Positions 47,643 through 58,782 of a DNA stretch of 64,000 nt are shown piece by piece. Within the stretch, counting starts at the first letter, position 1, and every line of letters starts with the position of its first letter. The DNA lies in NCBI GenBank assembly GCA_032207245.1, contig CM063503.1, positions 62,918,730-62,982,729 of the forward strand, written 5' to 3'. Both the position numbers and the translations under genes were made by a program. This stretch comes from Pardosa pseudoannulata. Its lineage: Eukaryota > Arthropoda > Arachnida > Araneae > Lycosidae. Under the pieces are notes generated by a model, which searched no databases, was not told the DNA's origin, and saw only the letters and a program-made list of their open reading frames with translations.

Positions 47643-47931
47643 GTTAGTATTCCACTTATTTAATAATTATTTTATAAGTAAGTGTTATACACTTAGTACC
47701 CATGGCAGATTATTTTATGCTCTGATAAAATAATTGCTTTTCAGTGGAATATTAGAAAACTAATTTATATACTATTGATTTATCTATGATTTGAAATCAA
47801 TCCTCAGAGTGTGTGTTTGTATATATGTATCTACGAGGCAGTAAAAAAAAATGAACTTTATAAAATCTGATTTACATCTAAAATGAAGGCTTCACTTGTT
47901 AAAATGAAACATTTTATTTATTTGCACACAC

Positions 47932-48059
47932 TTAGTGCTTAGCTTTACTTCCCCCTTCTTCCCTTACTTTTGTTTTTCTCTGCGGGTAACCCTTATTAGC
48001 CTCGCGTAACTTCCCCTTTCGCTTCACTTTGAGAGTGGAAACAGACTCGGGCTTGATAC
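47932..48059 (-). CDS. Putative antisense terminal exon, basic C-terminus (unknown protein)
   Basis: On the minus strand an acceptor-like sequence (pyrimidine-rich, then cttatgcag) is followed by an open frame of two bases plus 41 codons and a TAA. It reads IKPESVSTLKVKRKGKLREA, then a strongly basic stretch including GYPQRKTKVREEGG, ending SKAKH. The segment is clearly richer in G and C than its surroundings. Two overlapping AATAAA signals (minus strand, 47913..47922) lie just past the stop. A very short 3' UTR and a basic tail would suit a ribosomal or nucleolar protein, but I do not recognise the family. No upstream exon was found. It could equally be a processed-pseudogene fragment. It lies inside the intron between exons I and J of the transporter. 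Confidence 0.4.
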
Positions 48060-48069
48060 CTGCATAAGA

Positions 48070-49078
48070 AATGTCATAAAAGAAATGCTAGAGTGAACCG
48101 CACAACCTAAATTCATATTTCATGTGGAAATTATAACATTTTCCTTATAAATGTTCACCATTTTGAAAGTTAGTTTTTATGAACTAAACATACTCTCTTA
48201 TAGCCCACTATTTGTTTAAAAGCTGAAACAAATATATGTTGGGTCATTTCTACGATCCCGTGGGGGCCCTACATGATATTTGGTAGGTGTACCAGTTTTT
48301 TTTCTCTTCAGTATATTTGCACCAGGTTTTGTGGTTAAACTTGAGTCATATATACTTTTTGGCTACGCAAACACGATCCTACTAATTATTTTTATTAGTA
48401 TCCATATTGAAACCCGACAGAGAAATCGGATTCCTCATTGGAAAAAGTTTGAAAAAGCATAATATTATAATTATGTTGAATTATTTATTTTAGCAATTAA
48501 AAAAGAAAAAATATAATTCGTACTCAGTCAACAAACAAAAATGAGGATGATGTAAAGAATAACAAACATTTTTATCATAGAACCTTAAAAACGGCATAAA
48601 GACATCATTAGGGTGAAAATATCGGTTTTATTTTCAAAATTTAAATAGAGTAAAATTAAAATAAATAATAAAAATTTAGAGATGTCTGACTGAACTTTTT
48701 CCACTAAACCCTAATAATTTTTTAAATTTATACAAATTAAAGATTTCTTGAATTCTTAATTTTTTTTATTTTATTCATTCCTTTCTGAGTATTGTAGCAG
48801 TATTTTAGCCTTTTTTATTACAGATTTTTCAACTAATGGTTGTTACAGATTTTTCAACTAATCAGTGATAAATGAAATATAACATGTTTAGGTATTTTTC
48901 CTTTTGAAGTAGTTTGATTGAGAGAAAAATATATGTGTAGAAAGTTATTTTTGAGTAGGAATATTTTGAAAACCAACCAGTTCAAATAATATGTAATGAA
49001 AACATTTTACAATTTTTCGTTTTTGTGTATAATTTCTTTTTTACTTTTGCTAAAATCTTTTCTTTTTTTTATTTCTAG
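48070..49078. other. Unassigned part of the I-J intron
   Basis: A plus frame at 48280..48462 (MVGVPVFFLFSIFAPGFVVK...) is hydrophobic but has no splice context or family match. I do not call it a gene. Confidence 0.35.
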
Positions 49079-49172
49079 AGCTTTTGTTGGCCCGTCTCTT
49101 GGAGGTTATCTTCTAGATCAGTTTGGATTTCGTAATGCTTCAATGGCATTGCTCGTATTAGAAACAGTTCTG
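49079..49172 (+). CDS. SLC18B1: SLC18B1-like transporter, exon J
   Basis: One base completes Gly; 31 codons follow, starting AFVGPSLGGYLLDQFGFRNA and ending VLETVL. This is the second-half repeat of the antiporter motif (GAF.GP.LGG.L....GF..A), TM11 into TM12. Acceptor atttctag and donor ctg|gtacgt. It mirrors exon C, as expected for the internal two-fold repeat of MFS proteins. Confidence 0.94.
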
Positions 49173-49179
49173 GTACGTG

Positions 49180-50050
49180 AAAATAACTGATAAACAATTA
49201 CTTTCTAGGATGCACTCATATTTTACTGAAATTTCTATAGCAAATTATAGATACTTTGAAGCAAAATATAATTTTTAATAGTATGTTTAATTCTTTATTT
49301 GGGGCATGATTTCAAAAAATACATTAAAAATGGATTTTTTACCGTTTGATTCTGTGAATTGTATTAAAAAATGGCTAAAAATGACAATTTTGTAAAAAAT
49401 GTAATAAAATTACTGCACGGATACTTTGACATTCATACCAAAAATTGCTTTTAGTTCTTTGAAAACCTGTATATGTGTGATATTAGTGTAAATGGATTTC
49501 CAGTACTTGAAATAATTTTTTTAAAGTGTTTGGGAAATTAGAGTTATTACAGATGGAAGAAGATTAGGTATTAGAAATTGCAGTACTTATATATTCCTAT
49601 AACCTAATTTTGGAAATTTGTGCAAATTTTTAATAACTATACTTAAAGAAAGGTACTAGCCGATTAACATTAGTTTTCGGTACATCATATTTCTCTGAAT
49701 TTTTGTACTCTATAACAAAGTTCGTGAAGTAAAAAAAAAACAGTTCATCATGAATCAATCATCACATTACATAATTTCATTTACAGCAAAATAAATCAAA
49801 TAACATAGAATCTTTGGAGTTAAATACAATCCATTAACTGTGTGTTTACCCCTTAATTGTGGTATAAATTTCAAAAAATTCATTGAATAGAGATTTTTCT
49901 CTTTTGATTCTGTGACCTGTATCAATTATAAAGGCTAGAAGATTCTTATTTTATTAAAAAAACATTAATAAAATAATAATTACTTTAATATTTTGACATA
50001 CATGCGAAAGATATTTTTTACTATTTGTGAGTTCATTTATGCGTGATTTA
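49180..50050. repeat. Imperfect duplication in the J-K intron, third copy at 53205..53305
   Basis: 49280..49490 and 49855..50050 share ttgattctgtgaattgta-like and atactttgacattcat-like blocks. 53205..53305 matches 49395..49490 closely (gatactttgacattcatgcg, ttctttgaaaaccc, gtgtgatattagtg). An unnamed dispersed repeat. Confidence 0.55.
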
Positions 50051-50909
50051 AGAGCCGTTTTAGTGTTGCAATATATAAATATTTGTTGAAAAAGTAATTG
50101 CTGCAAATTGGTTTTAAGAAATTTTATCCCTCTAAGCGGTTCACACGTACAATTCCGCAGAAACCGATGATGTCTTCAAAGCGGTTGTCATGCACAATTT
50201 TCGACCTCCAAAAACGTCCAGAAAATGAATGTATTGTACATTTCTGCCAGTGGAGTTTTAAGGTAGGAGGGTTAGGTCGATTGTTTAGGAACTGCACCCC
50301 TCTTTGACTGACATTTATTGAAGGATGGACCCCTACTCCCTGAGGCACATAGACGCTGATAGCTTTTCATGGCTTTGTAAATCTCTATTTCGAAGTATTT
50401 CGATTGTGGTAACAGATGTGTCTCTACTTAAATAGCTTGGATGACTTTCGTAAAAAAATATAAATTATTCTCTTAAAGAATATTTTTATTTGTACTTTTA
50501 GAATTCATTATTTCTTATGGGATGATCTTCGAGGTTTGACGAGTTTTATGTGTATTAAAATTTAACAATCTATAATGTCTGTTTATATATCTATAACCGG
50601 AAGTAAAGGGACAATAACGAGGGTGGGTTTCCCGTATTCCAATCTAGTCGACAAAGGGAGAAGTAAAAAATCATAGAACACTTTGGTCTCTGGCACAATA
50701 GAGTATTTTTTGGAGACTTTTTCCTCGGTGTGTTCAACTCGGAGGGTTATGCCAAATTTCAAAGATATGACTAAATCTTTTCTAAGTATACTTTTCATTA
50801 ATTCGTTTTTACATGATCGAAAATTACCCTTCCGAATTAATTGTAACTCGCAGAGATGTTTGTGCTTTTTATATTGTATCTTTAATTACTAACTTGTTTT
50901 CAATTTCAG

Positions 50910-51053
50910 ATAATTCTATTGATGTTTTCTCTCTGCACCAAAACTCCTCGAACAGATTCTATAAAAACCTCTGCCGATACTGGGAAAGAAAACAGCGCCA
51001 GTAGTGGAACCTGTATTCCTTACCAAAGACAGAGCAACGATTCAAATTCTTAA
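50910..51053 (+). CDS. SLC18B1: SLC18B1-like transporter, exon K (terminal coding exon)
   Basis: Forty-seven codons and a TAA stop. IILLMFSLC finishes TM12. A hydrophilic tail rich in Ser, Thr and Lys follows (TKTPRTDSIKTSADTGKENS and so on) and ends QSNDSNS. The acceptor is caatttcag. The tail is not conserved in the family, which typically has a basic cytoplasmic tail here. All eleven visible exons sum to 1119 coding bases, in frame throughout, which supports a functional gene. Confidence 0.92.
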   Translation: MILLMFSLCTKTPRTDSIKTSADTGKENSASSGTCIPYQRQSNDSNS

Positions 51054-51380
51054 AGAGTTTTTAATTGTATTTTGTATTCAACTTTGTTTTTATGTAAAAG
51101 AAACCAAAGCAAAGTACGAAAGGAAAGTTCAGTTTCCAGTAGAAGTTTTCCTCTGAGAAAAGGAGAAATTAGAAACTTTGCTATAAGTGACAGCCTAAGA
51201 GGACATCATTGAGAAAGAAGAGGATATATTTTATGAAACTCCAAATAGTATCGCTCTTTGTTTCTTGGGAAGATATTTATGCGGAAAAAATAGTTATGCA
51301 AAGTAAAAGAGTGTATTGTGGATAGTATAAATTGTTGAAATTATGTTTTTAATTAAAATAAATATGTAGAAGCTTATATA
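51054..51380 (+). other. SLC18B1: 3' UTR of the SLC18B1-like gene with polyadenylation signal
   Basis: After the TAA stop the sequence is non-coding and AT-rich. A canonical AATAAA lies at 51357..51362, about 300 bp downstream, so cleavage is expected near 51375-51385. The end of the UTR is inferred, not seen. Confidence 0.6.
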
Positions 51381-51875
51381 AACTACACGTAAAAATTTTA
51401 AATATACATCAAATGTACTTGATTGGGATTCGGCCAGAGGAAAGATCGTGTTTATAATTTATTTATTTAAATACATATACTTATATTTTAAGTTCAATTA
51501 CATGTAATTAATACTTTAACTCTCTTTGTTTTTCACAATATAGCCTTTCACTTTCATCGAATACAGGGCGCAGCATCATAATTTGCTGATTTAAAGGGTC
51601 GGTAAACTAAAATATGTTATAGGTATAGTTTTAATCATTTATTATCGTTAAATTTCATCACTGAAAATTGTAATTTACGCTGTTTTGAAAATTGTGTCTA
51701 ACATGTCCCTACCCCCTAACTTAAAATAGTGATCACTCATTCACCCGAATTCTGAAGCTCCGATCGACTTTTTCCAGCACAGCGATGAAAGACCGTAGGA
51801 AGGGGAAGGATTTTGGGGACTGGTTCCCCCCCCCCGAAATTTTGAAACACCATTATGTAGATAGACAATGCCCCA

Positions 51876-51879
<4 letters not shown>

Positions 51880-51912
<33 letters not shown>
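51880..51912. repeat. (GT)n microsatellite
   Basis: About 33 bp of GT, inside the mariner-like element. Confidence 0.95.
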
Positions 51913-51915
<3 letters not shown>

Positions 51916-52642
51916 ATCTGCCTAGCTGTTCATGAACAGTTATTCTCTTAGAAAAAAATCGCTCAAACCATAAAAGTCTTACTGGGCCGCTGGCGGGAAA
52001 TACAGTGCTTTCCCTTTCATCAATTGTGAAGTATCATTCACAAATAAAGATGTCTTTCTCCCTTGGTCTCCCTCCGAAAATAATTTCTGGCTACGGTCCT
52101 GGCGATAGGTAATTCGGTAATGCTAAGCGAATATTCTTTTTTAGTGGAATAAGGGTCTTTGGACAATTGGTGTACGCGAGGGATATCAATTACCCAATAA
52201 ACAATAGTTACAAGGCGTTATGTAGGCGTCCCTACTCTGGTGGCATTACAGACATCAAGCCCGACAGGGAAGATCGATACTGGTTGAGCAGTCCGATGTG
52301 ATATATCGAATGAGAGAAACGGCCACTGAAGATCACTTCTCAAGCTCCTTCTGAAGTGTTTCCTTAAAACATGCATTTTTAACCACTACACTCAGCTTGT
52401 AAGGATGAAAATGCAAGTCATCGGGAAGAGTTTGCCTCACAAAATGATTCAGACATTCTTAAACTAGTTGCGTGTCTAGTGACCAGGAGATCACAAAACA
52501 GCCTTACCTCATTCATGATTTGGGATGATCTCAGGATCCATTTCCCCGATCTTATTCTTTTCTCATTACCAGTACTAAATATATGTTAGCCCAAGTTACA
52601 ATCGATTGCTTACCAAGAACACGAACTTTCTTGACAATACTG

Positions 52643-52809
52643 CGGTTGATGTCCGAACGGTTAAGAAGCTGATTATCGGTATCGGAGTTCGTGGGTTCGA
52701 ATTCCACTGTGGCATGGATGTTCGTAGCCGTTCGGAATCGGCTTTAAGCAGTAGGTCCCGGTATCATTAGCCGTCCTGTTACAAAAAAAGTAGACCAAAC
52801 CAAATCTTG
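52643..52809 (+). mobile_element. tRNA-derived SINE with 12-bp target duplication, nested
   Basis: Plus-orientation copy with B box gtgggttcgaattccac, body gttcgtagccgttcggaatc and tail gtagaccaaaccaaa. Identical ttgacaatactg at 52631..52642 and 52810..52821 is the target-site duplication. Confidence 0.88.
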
Positions 52810-53497
52810 TTGACAATACTGAAGTCAGTACAGAATTTCGTTGCTTTGCTACGATCGATCAACTGTTGGAAAAGTAAATCTCTTCGGTAAATGCCCGTTG
52901 TTACATTGTCCAACCCGTTCCTCGTACTAAAATGAAATGGTAAAAAACTTCCAGGTATACCCTTTCGAATAAGATCAACCCCCCTTTTTTTAAGGAAGAA
53001 TTATTGCTTCTTAGCCTCGAACTCAAATCAGCAAATCAGCAAATTATGCTGCCGCACCCTGTATTATAGCGCCATATGTATTGACCTTTTGACCTTTTAT
53101 CATGACTCCAGGTTTTGGTCACTCAATTCTTTAAATAAATTTATCTCGGGTTTTCTTTTAAATTAGGTTTAAATCTCTTAAGTTTTCAATTAGGACTATT
53201 TTCAAAATATAATAAAATAACTGCACTGATACTTTGACATTCATGCGAAAAATTCCTTTCAGTTCTTTGAAAACCCATTTATGTGTGATATTAGTGCGCC
53301 AAATAACTTTTTGCCCTTGACTACTTTATAATAATAAAAAATAAAGACAAACAAATGGTGTACAGATTGATTTATTTCTCCTTCATACACATAATGAGAT
53401 ATTAAAAAAAAGCCAAATAAAACTAAATTAAAGTTAAAGCATTTTTCTATTAACTCGTACAGTAACGACTAACCTACTGTAGATTGTCATTGCTTAA

Positions 53498-53976
53498 CAT
53501 ATCGTGTGCGGGGACATTTCTCAGCGGAATTGTGCCGGGAGCGGGCGTTTTGCGCATAAATTTAGTTATTCAGTTAAATCTCAATAGATCGAAAATTATT
53601 TAATTTTTTAACCAACTTTTCGTATTTTATATTGAAATATATAAACAAATATATAAATAGAAATATATAAATAACGACCATAAGATTTTTGTAAACAAAA
53701 ATATATTTTATAGTGCATAAATTTATAATAGTATCGTAAATATGAAAAACCAAATAGAAATAGTAGTATATGATTTTAATTTTTTCGAATTATGTTATAT
53801 ATAAACGTTTTTACATTATAAAAAATTAAAGACAAGCACATTCGACTTCGTTTTCCTGTATATACCGTTATTTTTGTACCCACAAACAAACCATGTTGTT
53901 ACACGAACCCGTACTAGTACGTGACCCGCGCTCAAGTATCAATCGTCAGAAAACGTACTAGTATGCATGCAATGTG
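53498..53976 (+). mobile_element. piggyBac-type MITE / left arm of a large inverted pair
   Basis: TTAA at 53494..53497 is followed by CATATCGTGTGCGGGGACAT. The other end catgcaatgtg is followed by TTAA at 53977..53980. The short imperfect termini CATATCGTGTGC / CACATTGCATGC are inverted. Subterminal copies of cgtactagtacg and cgtactagtatg occur near the right end. The same sequence recurs inverted at 58783..59275. Confidence 0.75.
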
Positions 53977-53980
53977 TTAA

Positions 53981-54990
53981 TAAGTCGTGCTAAAAACATA
54001 CAACAACACTTTCATCAAATCATGGTTCAATAATCATGGTTTTTAGTGTAAAATAGTGCATTATTACATTAAAATAAAACGATATCTGTATCCTTTTAAA
54101 TTTTATTTAGTAGAAAAATATTCAACATTTAGTAATATTTAAATGACTACTATTGGCTTTCGTAAATCTACCCGGTAAAGAAAAAGACATCAATGCAGGA
54201 TTCTTACACTTGCAAATACCTAACAGTCTACTGGTAGATAAGCATTGGTATCATTAGGTCTATGAATAGAATTTCAATAAATAAGGGTTGGCATAAAATA
54301 TTCTATTAATAGGTTGACTGTAGATAAAGTGTTGACATAAAGATGTCTATTAATAGGCTGACTTAGATAAACCATAAAGGTACCATTAATCCCGTTTGTT
54401 TGGTTCAGAAAAGGAAAAGTTCCAAATATTTCGTCATGTGCTTTTAGTCTTGAGAAGAAGACATAAAATGTAGTTCTTTATTTCTTTGATTTATTTTAAA
54501 TAATTCTTATCTGTAGTTTAGGAAGGAGAAACTGCAATACATATGGCACCCGGCCAAAATGTAAAGTATCTCGTGAACTATGGGTTATCTACCCATGGTT
54601 CATAAGATACTTTACATATTTGCATGAAACATAATAAACTACTTTTACATATGTTACATATTTGCATGATATATATTTTACATATTTGCATGAAACTATC
54701 TTATTGCGGATTGTCGGGATTCACACTATGTCTTTTCTACAAATGGGCATATACGGCAAGCGATTTACAAGATAATGTACACCATACAAATGAAATTAGT
54801 ACTCCTGATCTTATAATGGCATTATAGCTGTACTTTTCAAATATTAATTTAAATTTATAACATATTAACATCCAGTCTTAGTTATCTACATTCGAAAATA
54901 TTTAATGACAGAAAGATGTCGAATAATTACAGTATCATACACAAAAAGTTAAGGCAAACTAACAAAAATATTTAGTTTATAGTAGTTAAC
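53981..54990. other. Unassigned 3' flank with a long imperfect hairpin
   Basis: No gene. It contains the hairpin at 54559..54617 and a short repeat of ttacatatttgcatga near 54615..54690. Also present is a two-unit repeat (aataggttgactgtagataa / aataggctgacttagataaa) at about 54310..54370. Confidence 0.4.
54559..54617. other. Imperfect hairpin, about 27-bp arms
   Basis: atgtaaagtatct.gtgaac-tatgggt pairs with acccatggttcat.agatactttacat across a short tatct loop, with two or three mismatches. Confidence 0.8.
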
Positions 54991-55004
54991 TCACACGCAC
55001 GTTT

Positions 55005-55191
55005 GGCCGAACGATGGCCGATTGGTTAGGGTGCTGGCCTTCAGTACCGGAGTGCGTGGGTTCGAATCTCGCAGCGGCATGGATGTTCGTAACCATTCGG
55101 AATCGGTTTTAAATTGTAGGTCCCGGTCTCATTAGCTCTCGTGTTGCAAAACAAAGTAGACCGTAGCATTCCAAACCAAACCAAACCGAAA
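55005..55191 (+). mobile_element. tRNA-derived SINE with 13-bp target duplication (first of a tail-to-tail pair)
   Basis: Full-length plus copy: ggccgaacgatggccgattg, A box ttggttagggtgctgg, B box gtgggttcgaatctcg, tail ccaaaccaaaccaaaccgaa. Identical cacacgcacgttt at 54992..55004 and 55192..55204 flanks it. Confidence 0.92.
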
Positions 55192-55225
55192 CACACGCAC
55201 GTTTACATCATTAAAGATATAAATG

Positions 55226-55404
55226 GTTTGGTTTGGTTTGGAGCGCTACGATCTACTGTTTTGCACACGAGGGCTAATGAGACCGGGACCTACTGCTTAA
55301 AGCCGATTCCGAACGGCTACGAACATCCATGCCATAGTGGGATTCGAACCCACGAACTCCGGTACCGACGATCAGCGCCCTAACCAATCGGCCAGCGTTC
55401 GGCT
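55226..55404 (-). mobile_element. tRNA-derived SINE with 9-bp target duplication (second of the pair)
   Basis: Full-length minus copy with B box (plus strand gggattcgaacccacg) and tail ggtttggtttggtttggagc. It is flanked by atataaatg at 55217..55225 and 55409..55417. It is very similar to the neighbouring inverted copy, which ends 34 bp away. The plus ORF 55141..55383 is an artefact of the pair. Confidence 0.92.
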
Positions 55405-55417
55405 AATAATATAAATG

Positions 55418-56310
55418 AAATACCCCTTTAATAATAAAAAAGAAAATGTAACATAATATAGTAATGTTTAATCATTTTTCTATGATTTTTATTACAAAAT
55501 TATCTATGGCATCAATAAAATCTAAGCTTTGTGTTATATCAGATTTTAGTGCTGTTAAAGCAAGCGGTGGTAATTTTGATTGATCAGTAGAGAAATTTAA
55601 GGGAAATTATAGTTTTTTTTAATAAAGATAAGGACGACCAAACTTAGGTATTGAGAGTGTTGAAAATAATTTTAGAAGTTGTTTCAACATAGCATTCAAA
55701 CGTTACGCTTTTTACGTTTAGTTGCTTAACGTCGCTCCTGAAAAGGCCAGAAATCGGTCACCGGTAAATCCCCCTTCCTTTCTGGTGCATCATGTTTTAA
55801 AAAAAATAGCTACAGTTATGTATGAAACTACTTATAGAATACAGGGAAAAAATCTGTAAAAGGGTGATTTCAGTTAAATCTATGTAAATTTTCATTTTCT
55901 CCAGAGGTCGTTATAAGCATTTAAAAGGGCATAGTACCTTTCGAGTTTTTTGTTTTAATTTTTTGCTAGATGATTAATAAGATTCTAACTTTATATAAAT
56001 TATTTAATTTTGTTATATGACTCAATACAGTCTTTAAAGAACAAAGCACATACACCAAGTGAAAGAAAAAAAGAGAAATCCACGTACCCACAAAATAACT
56101 ATTGAAATTTGTAAATTAGAAACCAATTTTTTCTGTCAAATAGAAGCTAATAATCTTTTGACTTCAATGAATCTCGTTTACATTAATACTACAATATATA
56201 TTTTATTTTATAGGCTAATTATAAAAGCTGTTTTTAAATTTTCAATTTCTTAATGGATTTTAGCTTTAAATGTCATTATTAATTAGCCTTAGGTTTACAG
56301 AATAAATAAG
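55418..56310. other. Unassigned AT-rich 3' flank
   Basis: No gene or element recognised. Confidence 0.35.
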
Positions 56311-57478
56311 ATATTATATTTCAATTTGATATAAAAATTTAGTTTCTACTATGCATATTTCAAAAGTTATTTTGTGGGTAAGTGAATTTCATTTTTTTCA
56401 TCTGGTGTATATTTTTTATGTTATTTTTAAAAAATACTCTACATGAAATGACAGAACTAAATATTTCTTTCAAAGCTAGAGAATTATAAAAAAAAAACTT
56501 GTGAAAAATGAATTCTAAAAGGAACAGAACTTTTTGACTTATGGTGAATAAAATAAAATGCTGTTATAATGGAGATTTAAGTCTGGGAAGAGAATATACC
56601 TTTAAAATACCATTAGATAAAAGTTCAGTTGGGACCAGTGAAAATGTCACTATAGCTAAGAGTTCACTATATACCGGCTTCACTATAGCAAGGATCAGAT
56701 GTATGTCCATAATATGTACAGATTAAATAATATATATTTAAGATCAAATACAAAAAAATACTATGAACAAAACTACAAAATGGATAAACAATCTATGACG
56801 TTTTTTTACTGTTCAGTATTTTACAGTATAGTTTTAATACGTTGGCATTTGTTTCTTTGTGTATCTTAGCTAAGTTTGAATAGCCATGAAGGCGTAATAT
56901 TATATTTCAATTTTATATAAAAATTTAGTTTCTACTATGCATATTTCAAAAATTATTTTGCGGGTAAGTAAACTTCATTTTTTCATTTGGCGTATATTTT
57001 CTATGTTATTTTTTAAAATATTCTACATGAAATGACAAAACTAAATATTTCTTTCAAAGCTAGAGAATTATTAAAAAAAAACTTGTGAAAAATGAATTCT
57101 AAAAGGAACAGAATTTTTTGACTTATGGTGAATAAAATAAAATGCTGTTATAATGGAGATTTATGTCTGGGAAGAGAATATACCTTTAAAATACCATTAG
57201 ATAAAAGTTCTGTTGGGACTATAGCTGTCACTATAGCTGAGAGTTCACTATATCCCGGCTTCACTATAGCAAGGATCCGTTGTATGTCCATAATATGTAC
57301 AGATTAAATAATATATATTTAAGATCAAATACAAATAAATACTATGAACAAAACTACAAAAGGGATAAACAATCTATGACGTTTTTTTACTGTTCAGTAG
57401 CTTACATTATAGTTTTAATACACTGGCATCTGTTTCTTTGTGTATCTTAGCTAAGTTTGAATAACCATAAAGGCGTAA
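56311..57478. repeat. Tandem duplication, unit about 584 bp, 2 copies
   Basis: 56311..56894 and 56895..57478 are nearly identical: ttctactatgcatatttcaa, gaattctaaaaggaacagaa and ggtgaataaaataaaatgct occur in both. Each copy contains the same 60-codon plus frame (MVNKIKCCYNGDL...). The motif tcactatagc repeats inside it and suggests a transposon terminus rather than a protein. Confidence 0.92.
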
Positions 57479-57978
57479 CAGATTAGTTACAGACACAGAT
57501 TAGTAACAGAGAAAAAAAAAATGGATTTTTAATTCTACATATACTGAGGTAATCTGTAAGGAAATTTAATGAATATCTGGAGTAGTTTTGAAACAATGAA
57601 TTTCTTAAATTCGACATCACAATTTCATTGAGGTTACTACATATTTGCTCTTGCAAGAGTGCTCATTTACATGAAGTTGTGATGTTTTCTTACTGTGTCA
57701 TAATCTTCAGTTTCAATCAAAATATTGTCAAAACGTGTAATCTGTCTAATCTGAAAGATTATTTCATACATCTGGTAATACAAATTAGCCTATTGAAATG
57801 ATTTACTTATGTTTGGAGATATAGTATATATCAACTTATCCCATATTTAGCCTTATTTTATTATTGGTTGTAAGAGAGTACTATGTTGTTGAAGTGGTTC
57901 GAGAGTTACTCATCGGGAACTAATTATACAAAGATCTACATTTTAAAGTAGATTTTCGGTTCCAATGACCATGTTTAA

Positions 57979-58610
57979 CACTAGATTTCCGGACTGAGCT
58001 AATTTGACTCATTAAAAATTTGATCACTGTATATATATAAACTTTAATATCACTTTTCAAAAACATACGTTGGTTTTTAGTTAAGTAATAAAATACATGT
58101 AAACTTTCATTCCTCTTCCCCGCAGACCCCTTCATTTCGCATTATCAAATGTGGTATACCTATTTTCCCGGTTGTGAGCCAATTTGACTCATAGAATGTA
58201 TATGAAAACAAATAAATATAGTAATAAATATAGTATGAAGTAAATATAACGTATAAAGTATATAAAGTATAGTATAAAGTAAATATAAAGAAGTCGAGAA
58301 CACTTCCATTCCAATGACAGAAATTCATGCTACTCACGCACGGAAGAATTGTTAAATTCAACAATCCTGCAAAAGAAACAAATGTAGAAACCATTGTGCA
58401 AAATGTAACAAAAGTGCTTGCGGAAAATGTGTTTCAGAAACAGATTTTATATGTAAAAAAATTTTTTCCGTGACATTTTTAGATAATAAATATTTCATTT
58501 AAATTAATTTGGAACTATTTTCTTTGCAAAAAAATTCAATTTTCTTGTATGAGTCCAATTGGCTCACTTCAGTAAAAATAGATATATGATCAAGATCCGT
58601 AAATCTAGTG
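57979..58610 (+). mobile_element. Shortened piggyBac element with TTAA target sites
   Basis: TTAA at 57975..57978 is followed by CACTAGATTTCCGGACTGAG. The right end tccgtaaatctagtg is followed by TTAA at 58611..58614. The terminal inverted repeats CACTAGATTTCCGGA / CACTAGATTTACGGA have one mismatch. Second inverted motifs gagctaatttgactcat / atgagtccaattggctc lie inside. The element keeps only the last part of the transposase gene. Confidence 0.82.
58368..58502 (+). pseudogene. piggyBac transposase C-terminal cysteine-rich domain fragment
   Basis: Forty-five codons to a TAA: CKRNKCRNHCAKCNKSACGK, then CVSETDFIC. Closely spaced Cys pairs at the extreme C-terminus are the zinc-binding cysteine-rich domain that piggyBac transposases use to bind their ends. 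The frame is interrupted upstream by a stop, and the catalytic domain is absent. Confidence 0.7.
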
Positions 58611-58782
58611 TTAATCCTGAAAATTCAACATGTTCAAATATTTGCTTTTGCTTTCGTTTGCTGCTTAAACACTTACATCTTCATTCAACATCACTCAACA
58701 TCAGTCAAGATGTTTGTAATTGCTCAAAGAGCCATAGAAAGCGAGGAAAAATCATGGCCAGATAAATCGAGCCACTGGACAC

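Larger units (their letters stand above)
51564..53061 (-). mobile_element. Mariner-like (DUF4817-type) element with matching inverted termini
   Basis: The left end cagggcgcagcatcataatt and the reverse complement of the right end (cagggtgcggcagcataatt) form terminal inverted repeats. Both ends are flanked by TA (51562..51563 and 53062..53063). Inside, on the minus strand, ARKHATSL-like sequence and LPDDLHFHPYKLSVV (near 52400..52440) match the transposase N-terminal block LH.HPYK....Q. The frame is broken. A SINE is nested at 52643..52809 and a (GT)n tract at 51880..51912. It begins about 200 bp past the transporter polyadenylation signal. Confidence 0.75.

Noticed and set aside
48280..48462. 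Hydrophobic 60-codon plus frame that could be an extra transporter exon
   Set aside because: Exons I and J join in phase and match the family without it, and it lacks an acceptor/donor pair in the right phase.
55005..55080. Possible tRNA genes suggested by tRNA-like A and B boxes (also 13740-13820, 52643-52720, 46715-46745, 16690-16760)
   Set aside because: The heads continue into a common non-tRNA body and tail and lack a full cloverleaf; they are SINEs.
56541..57307. Two copies of a 60-codon frame (MVNKIKCCYNGDL) as a duplicated small gene
   Set aside because: They sit in a 584-bp tandem duplication whose non-coding part is equally conserved, and the second frame has an in-frame indel; likely transposon debris.
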